Assembly (NCBI GenBank): GCA_003132865.1
Contig: PKYZ01000425.1
Span: 4,743 to 15,040 of the forward strand
Direction of reading: 5' to 3'
From: Bryobacterales bacterium
GTDB taxonomy: Bacteria > Acidobacteriota > Terriglobia > Bryobacterales > Bryobacteraceae
DNA: 10,298 bases
Each line of letters opens with the position of its first letter. Position 1 is the stretch's first letter. The translations under genes and the position numbers were made by a program. The notes beneath the pieces were generated by a model that did no database searches, was not told the DNA's origin, and was given only the letters and a program-made list of their open reading frames with translations. Of the stretch, positions 7,501 to 10,298 are shown in pieces.

Positions 7501-8444
7501 TTGCCGGATTGTCCGACGGGAATCGCGATCTGGTTTACCAGCACCATTTGCACGTCCTGGATTGGGCCCATCCCCAGCAGTACTTCCATGTGCGTCAGGT
7601 TCCCGTCATTGCGCGTAAATACGATGGGAGGGTAATACCAGGCGGTACCGTATAACAACGGGACAAAGTCGTTATAAATTGCGACATTGTCATCCACTGC
7701 CGCGTACTGCCACCCGCCGCCGTAACTGCGCACCTGAATCGATGAAGGCACAAATTCGAGTCCGCCGAACCGCATCGGGCCGGAAAACATCCCGCGGGCT
7801 TCGCAATCGAGGCGCGTGTACGCGCACGAGGTGTAGGGGACGCCGCCCACCATGGCGCCCACACCACCGGTCTGATCGGGCGAATATCCGCAAGGGTAGA
7901 ACAATGAGTATTGCCCGTTGCTGCCCCCATTCGCCGCTTCCTGCCTCTGCTGTGCATTAGATGGAAACAGCCAGGGACACCGCCGTTGGATCCGGACCGG
8001 CGGCAACAGCACTCTCTGCATGTTCATCCAGTTCACGGCCGAGAGTTGGAACAGCGATTCGGTGCTCTGGTCGGGCGGGTTGACGATGCCCTGAAATAAG
8101 ACTGCTGCGTCCGATGTCGCAGCACCTTCGAGCAGGTTGTAAAACAAAAACGTCACCGTCAATGTGGCGGCCTTCCACCCTACCGATCGTTCCAGCTCCG
8201 AGAAGTAAGAATCGGCGTTGGCCATCGATAGCGACACGCGCGGAATCGCATCCACTCCCTGGTCCGACGACGTCTGCACCGCGAATACGTTGTGCTTCAT
8301 CACCCGCGGCGCGTAGGTGTTGCCGCCATAGGTCACTTGGTGCGTGCTCCAGTACTCCGCTTGCCCGTTCTGTAATACGCACTGGAACAGCAGTAGCGGG
8401 GTGTCCGTCACCGCCAGCTCTTTCAGATCATAGATACTCAACAT
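4545..8444 (-). CDS. Tail-tip hub protein: fusion of lambda gpL-like and gpJ-like regions with C-terminal beta domains
   Basis: This 1299-aa protein should form the distal hub of a siphovirus-like tail. Residues 1-235 resemble lambda gpL / DUF2163 (GTA g13): a beta-rich start, PRVSLSMANADSYFSELE, LSAVNWMNMQRVLLPPVRIQ, then a four-cysteine domain (Cys156, 185, 207, 214) and RFGGLEF. Residues about 280-675 resemble gpJ / GTA g15 hub domains: NPAWILLDILQRSGWG, YCDQQI, RFQCNLCLQN, NQVTVEFQDAFNGYQQDSL, and LGLRPGDIITVTY. Residues about 745-850 are fibronectin-III-like (TLYYAVSALDSAGHES, SFNVYRG). Residues 870-945 hold a phage-type motif (VRIMSGTGADQEYTIASNT). Residues 1055-1130 hold another (YQVTRGMHGTTAAPHAAQ). 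The rest is beta-rich. In lambda, L, K, I and J are separate genes; here L and J are joined and K and I have no counterpart. The start overlaps the upstream gene by 17 nt, implying translational coupling. The hub assignment is strong; the exact domain limits are approximate. Confidence 0.85.
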   Translation of the reverse strand: MLSIYDLKELAVTDTPLLLFQCVLQNGQAEYWSTHQVTYGGNTYAPRVMKHNVFAVQTSSDQGVDAIPRVSLSMANADSYFSELERSVGWKAATLTVTFLFYNLLEGAATSDAAVLFQGIVNPPDQSTESLFQLSAVNWMNMQRVLLPPVRIQRRCPWLFPSNAQQRQEAANGGSNGQYSLFYPCGYSPDQTGGVGAMVGGVPYTSCAYTRLDCEARGMFSGPMRFGGLEFVPSSIQVRSYGGGWQYAAVDDNVAIYNDFVPLLYGTAWYYPPIVFTRNDGNLTHMEVLLGMGPIQDVQMVLVNQIAIPVGQSGKNMTSTGWYNVISLGGRNGAFNPDFTDAAGNPAGDPYGNMAYLSVVVPNQINNGQSLPAVQVLADGLQLPIYGTGASYQNTEFTANPAWILLDILQRSGWGTENIDLTTFAAAAAYCDQQIQTEDLNGNSIMIPRFQCNLCLQNRRNAADTIRGIRNAARLLFTYSVGGMLQLQVENSLALQQPAQPAWSNSTEPLNGGWPAYEFSDGSAGAANILRKANGEPSVQVSSRSIADTPNQVTVEFQDAFNGYQQDSLLTVDVDDIQLTGQVITTTLMALGIPNYDQAARISQFTLDKAVSGNTYITFDTSVKALGLRPGDIITVTYLKEGFERQPFRITKIAPGVNYRVTTITAQIQQDEWYEDTNGQIPGGTGASRQPGSGVNVPRPLLGNIIDSSGNPEYQITESSSNSSDGGVSEELTVGFVVPSTMATGGPGIPLVSLAARIGAGGTLAGNQTLYYAVSALDSAGHESALSFVILASIPPGSNTNSVTLTGLSVDANTVSFNVYRGPNPQQMGRVASNQALSTSFTDTGLPAQVWVPPDPAFDHANCYWRTELQPPFAATIATANTVGNSTAEMGGTNYAGMIVRIMSGTGADQEYTIASNTATTLTLTQPWVVQPDATGLFVVAEAAWHFAATSKTSPVQFEIPNETGVTLHIQGRGANVNNLEGPPLLSTLTRWTIGGGGLGDMAAPPQPVFGLGTSSLESGTVELSGVSFPTLTNTTSVTAGTLTMYYWDELVGNTPYSLGAEMAATDTVLNLTQAGTAAAGSFVQVEAEVMQVAAVANGGLQYQVTRGMHGTTAAPHAAQVAVYQLLSTVAVVPFPLDFFGSPLSGNWSCPMPLPNTKVASAELFVTNTRGNSPTGAINLTQSVNYGLRTLSGGQYSFQVQGFLAVDSNPAPNVIVEAAHAVQDVYAVVKQAPVGGPIQITLSQNGSSYCTLSIPDGATVSPSVNGFGTPLLAQAQLSMAITAVGQTSPGSDLTVILRL
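7803..7979 (-). other. Four-cysteine gpL-type iron-sulfur motif, residues 156-214 of the hub protein
   Basis: The motif is RRCPWLF, PCGYSPD, SCAYTRLDCEARGMF, that is C-x28-C-x21-C-x6-C. In lambda gpL the C-terminal domain binds a [4Fe-4S] cluster through four cysteines, the last two also six residues apart and the second also in a CGYS context. The spacing between the first two cysteines is much longer here, because of a Gln/Ala/Gly/Asn-rich insertion. Cluster binding is inferred from the pattern. Confidence 0.7.
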
Positions 8445-9213
8445 TGACGATATCCAACTCGCAGGAATGGCGGCTTGGGCCTACTGTCGTAATCGTTAGC
8501 GTGTCATCCCGAAACCGCGCGTTCGGGTACACGCCGCCCGTCTCGGCCGTTTGTTTGTACAGCGACGCAGTGGTCTGCGCCTCCGCCTGAATCCCGAAGA
8601 CGTCCACCGTGGTGCCCGGATCCAGTGCGATACCGAAGTTGATGGAATCTGCGGTGTCTTGGAGCTGCCCGGCGGAGGTCAGCCGTGTCCACTGGGGGGT
8701 GATCGCTCGCGCGTCCGTTGCCGAGCCGCGCACCAGCCACACCCGCGTGCTCTGGTCACTGCGCGCATATAGGCTGAGACAGTATTCCAAGGATGCCGGC
8801 GCGTTGATCGATTGCTGTAGCATCAATGTGGCGCCTGTCGGGTTGCTGACCTGATACGCTGCCGTGCCTCCCATCGGATCCGCCACGCCGCCTGTCAATT
8901 CCAGTAGTGGGCCCGCCTGCCAGACGGCCTGATTCTGCTGCTCGCTCCACGCCAGCAGATTATCGGCGGGATCGAAGAAAGTGAACGGCGTCAGCCGTCC
9001 CTCGACAGCCTGAAAAAGAGCTTCCACGGCGGCCAGTTCATGATCGCTCATTTCCTCGAAGGACAGGTGCCATTCCGTGATCGCCGCTGCGGGATCGGCC
9101 AGCTTGACCTGGTAGCCCTGGCAGCTCTGATTTACCACCGTCCTTGCGGAGCGTTGCCTTGTGATCGGAAACTGGCCGGTTGCGCCCGACGATAGTTGTG
9201 GAAAATAAATCAT
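8428..9213 (-). CDS. gpM/DUF2460-like minor tail protein with inserted carbohydrate-binding-like domain
   Basis: This 261-aa protein is a paralogue of the next gene upstream. The shared segment is here EWHLSFEEMSDHELAAVEAL followed by GRLTPFTFFDPAD, and in the neighbour RWTIQLDLLDESELAALDQF followed by GRFGSFSFTDPWD. Such proteins form the ring joining tail tube and hub. Residues about 85-228 look like an inserted jelly-roll domain: YCLSLYARSDQ, PQWTRLTSAGQ, then DVFGIQAEAQTTASLYKQT, which follows the 'GAQLE...T.Y..T' ending common in phage carbohydrate-binding domains. Residues 230-261 (NARFRDDTLTITT...CELDIVNVEYL) would return to the core fold. The frame is open to an ATG at 9264, but I chose 9213: AGGA at 9220-9223 lies 6 nt upstream, and this leaves one base after the neighbour's stop. 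Its 3' end overlaps the hub gene by 17 nt. It could bind sugars on the target cell, an inference. Confidence 0.75.
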   Translation of the reverse strand: MIYFPQLSSGATGQFPITRQRSARTVVNQSCQGYQVKLADPAAAITEWHLSFEEMSDHELAAVEALFQAVEGRLTPFTFFDPADNLLAWSEQQNQAVWQAGPLLELTGGVADPMGGTAAYQVSNPTGATLMLQQSINAPASLEYCLSLYARSDQSTRVWLVRGSATDARAITPQWTRLTSAGQLQDTADSINFGIALDPGTTVDVFGIQAEAQTTASLYKQTAETGGVYPNARFRDDTLTITTVGPSRHSCELDIVNVEYL

Positions 9214-9214
9214 T

Positions 9215-9568
9215 TTAGGTCCTGTTTTGGCACACGGTGAGCGTAGTTTTACCCCGCATTTCACCTCTTAGTTGGAAACCGTATGTGTCTCCGGCCAGGC
9301 TGCAGTTCGGATAGACCGTTCCGTCCCACGGATCGGTGAAGGAGAAGCTGCCGAAGCGGCCCTGGTTGGATATGAAGAACTGGTCTAATGCAGCAAGCTC
9401 GGATTCGTCCAGCAGGTCGAGTTGGATCGTCCACCGATGCAGTACCGAAGGGTTATCTCGAAAGCGCTGCTCGGTACCGTCCAGAAAACGGATCGCGTCA
9501 GTGTTAAACTGCAGTGTCCTCTTCGCCGGATATTGCATCACGGCGCCGGTCTTGAGCGTCGGAAACAT
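9215..9568 (-). CDS. Lambda gpM-like/DUF2460-like minor tail protein
   Basis: This 117-aa protein matches the size of lambda gpM (about 110 aa), the adaptor between the tail tube end and the tip complex. It shows the family order: a basic N-terminal strand, FLDGTEQRF (compare a 'F.DG..QR' motif in gpM), RWTIQLDLLDESELAALDQF, an aromatic strand GRFGSFSFTDPWDG, and a final strand ending KTTLTVCQN. It lies directly after the tape-measure-like gene, as M follows H in lambda and g12 follows g11 in the Rhodobacter GTA. The start lies 5 nt after the upstream stop with no clear Shine-Dalgarno, so expression probably relies on coupling. It ends one base before the start of its larger paralogue. Another in-frame ATG, giving MQYPAKRTLQF, lies ten codons downstream and could be the true start. 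Confidence 0.75.
   Translation of the reverse strand: MFPTLKTGAVMQYPAKRTLQFNTDAIRFLDGTEQRFRDNPSVLHRWTIQLDLLDESELAALDQFFISNQGRFGSFSFTDPWDGTVYPNCSLAGDTYGFQLRGEMRGKTTLTVCQNRT
9220..9223 (-). promoter_or_regulatory. Shine-Dalgarno sequence deciding the start at 9213
   Basis: AGGA on the minus strand sits 6 nt before the ATG at 9213, inside the last codons of the upstream tail gene. Its position favours this start over the in-frame ATG at 9264, which would overlap that gene by 50 nt. Confidence 0.55.
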
Positions 9569-9573
9569 GGCGG

Positions 9574-10155
9574 TCAGAGGTTCGTCACCATGTCATTGAT
9601 GGAGTTCATGTTCAACATCGCCTGCCGGACCGCCTGTGCGATATCGTCGCTGTGATCGAGAAACGACTGGCTGTCCATGGCTTGTACCTGGACGGTGATT
9701 TGCGAACCCCCGTTCGACCCGCCACTTGCAGCGGAGCGCGGCAAACCGTTCTCGCCCCAACTTACGTCTTGGCCGCTGGTGGTGGACTCCAGGTTCAGCG
9801 AGGGGGGCAGCGAAAAAGGCCCCAGGGGTGCGGGTTGAGACTGTCCCCCGCCAAACAAGCTGGAAAACAGCGACACCAGCGGCATGAGACTAAGCCCGCC
9901 CCCCAGAACGCTGCTCGCCGTGCTAAGCACGTCTGATACCCCCCCGCCGCTGCTGCTGGAACTCTTTGCTTGACTATTTTCCGCCAGCGCATCTGTATTA
10001 GCGGCTGTCGCCTGCGTCCCTGCATCGATTACTTGAGTGGCCTGCCCCAGCGCGTCGATTAGACCCTGGTCGGTTGTCGCCGATTGGCCGCCCGCCGGGC
10101 TGCCCGACGCTTGGTTGAAAGCGGTTAGCAGCGTCTGTTGTGACGTACTAGGCAT
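9574..10155 (-). CDS. Short tape-measure-like tail protein
   Basis: This 193-aa protein lies where a tape-measure protein belongs, just before the gpM-like genes. Residues 1-65 are Ala/Gln/Thr-rich and probably helical (TDALAEN, QATQVIDAGTQATAANT). Residues 73-103 are a hydrophobic, Gly-bounded stretch (VLSTASSVLGGGLSLMPLVS...LFGGG). Residues 105-150 are a Pro/Ser/Gly linker. Residues 151-193 carry the most telling part: QITVQVQAMDSQSFLDHSDD then IAQAVRQAMLNMNSINDMV, the type of C-terminus seen on tape-measure proteins of siphoviruses. Lambda gpH has over 800 residues and GTA g11 about 220, so this would imply a very short tail tube, or only the tip-proximal part of a split tape measure. I chose the start at 10155 because GGGGGAG lies immediately upstream and the start overlaps the upstream stop (ATGCCTAG). 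An in-frame ATG at 10218 has no such site. Confidence 0.65.
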   Translation of the reverse strand: MPSTSQQTLLTAFNQASGSPAGGQSATTDQGLIDALGQATQVIDAGTQATAANTDALAENSQAKSSSSSGGGVSDVLSTASSVLGGGLSLMPLVSLFSSLFGGGQSQPAPLGPFSLPPSLNLESTTSGQDVSWGENGLPRSAASGGSNGGSQITVQVQAMDSQSFLDHSDDIAQAVRQAMLNMNSINDMVTNL

Positions 10156-10298
10156 TTCTCCCCCTTGGCGCGGCGCTGTTCTGGCGTCCAGTGCTGGGGC
10201 CGCCATTCGCCTCTGCAAGCTCGTGCTCCAAAATCAGAAAAGCTTCCACCTCGCGCGCCCCCAGACCTTCGATTCCTCTTTGCCCTAACTTGCGCCGC
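10148..10298 (-). CDS. C-terminal end of an unidentified gene of the tail operon (partial)
   Basis: The minus strand is open from the window edge to a TAG at 10148-10150. It encodes about 49 residues, including GIEGLGAREVEAFLILEHEL and AEANGG, and ends with a basic, Ser/Arg-rich tail. The stop overlaps the next start as ATGCCTAG, in keeping with the spacing elsewhere in the operon. Of the other two minus-strand frames, one is stopped twice in this stretch and the other gives an implausible Arg-rich product. The position before a tape-measure-like gene is where tail assembly chaperones (lambda G/T, GTA g10.1) sit, but the fragment is too short to assign. Confidence 0.5.
   Translation of the reverse strand, partial: RRKLGQRGIEGLGAREVEAFLILEHELAEANGGPSTGRQNSAAPRGRNA
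10158..10164 (-). promoter_or_regulatory. Strong purine-rich ribosome binding site for the tape-measure-like gene
   Basis: GGGGGAG, preceded by AA, lies 2 nt before the ATG at 10155; pairing through the AAGGGG part gives about 5 nt spacing. It is the best Shine-Dalgarno match in the operon and sets the start of the 193-aa protein. Confidence 0.5.

Noticed and set aside
9214..9264. 17-codon extension of the 261-aa tail protein to the ATG at 9264
   Set aside because: It would overlap the upstream gene by 50 nt; the internal ATG at 9213 has AGGA at good spacing.
10156..10218. 21-codon extension of the tape-measure-like protein to the ATG at 10218
   Set aside because: The Arg/Ala-rich extension looks non-coding in this frame, and a strong ribosome site precedes the ATG at 10155.
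1772..10298. CRISPR array, tRNA, integrase, transposase or diversity-generating retroelement in the tail block
   Set aside because: No spaced direct repeats, cloverleaf, recombinase or reverse transcriptase motif was seen on either strand.

Overview
The window looks like the chromosome of a GC-rich, soil-type bacterium. Protein style, the HD-domain gene and the intergenic palindrome suggest Acidobacteriota of the Solibacter/Bryobacterales type, but this is an impression without any database search. Two unrelated parts meet near position 1770.

Left part (1-1740): chromosomal genes. A secreted CocE/NonD-type S15 hydrolase (minus strand, cut by the left edge) is divergent from a small HD-domain phosphohydrolase (plus strand). 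They share a 70-bp intergenic region. The HD gene converges on the next block, with only 34 bp between stop codons, and that gap holds an imperfect hairpin.

Right part (1772-10298): one tightly packed minus-strand operon for the tip of a long-tailed, siphovirus-like phage tail, read from right to left. It contains the end of an unidentified gene, a very short tape-measure-like protein, two gpM/DUF2460-like minor tail proteins in tandem (the second carrying an inserted carbohydrate-binding-like domain), a 1299-aa protein fusing a lambda gpL-like four-cysteine domain to a gpJ-like hub, and a 918-aa terminal protein with a duplicated module, a jelly-roll-like domain and a TIM-barrel-like C-terminus. 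Neighbouring genes overlap or lie within 16 bp of each other, so they are probably co-transcribed and translationally coupled.

The order follows lambda H-M-L-(K-I)-J and Rhodobacter GTA g11-g12-g13-(g14)-g15. The NlpC/P60 peptidase position (gpK/g14) is absent because L and J are one polypeptide. No integrase, lysis gene, tRNA or attachment site is visible at the left end. The block may be the end of a prophage, or a domesticated tail or gene-transfer-agent-like particle whose head genes lie beyond the right edge. The sequence shown cannot decide between these.
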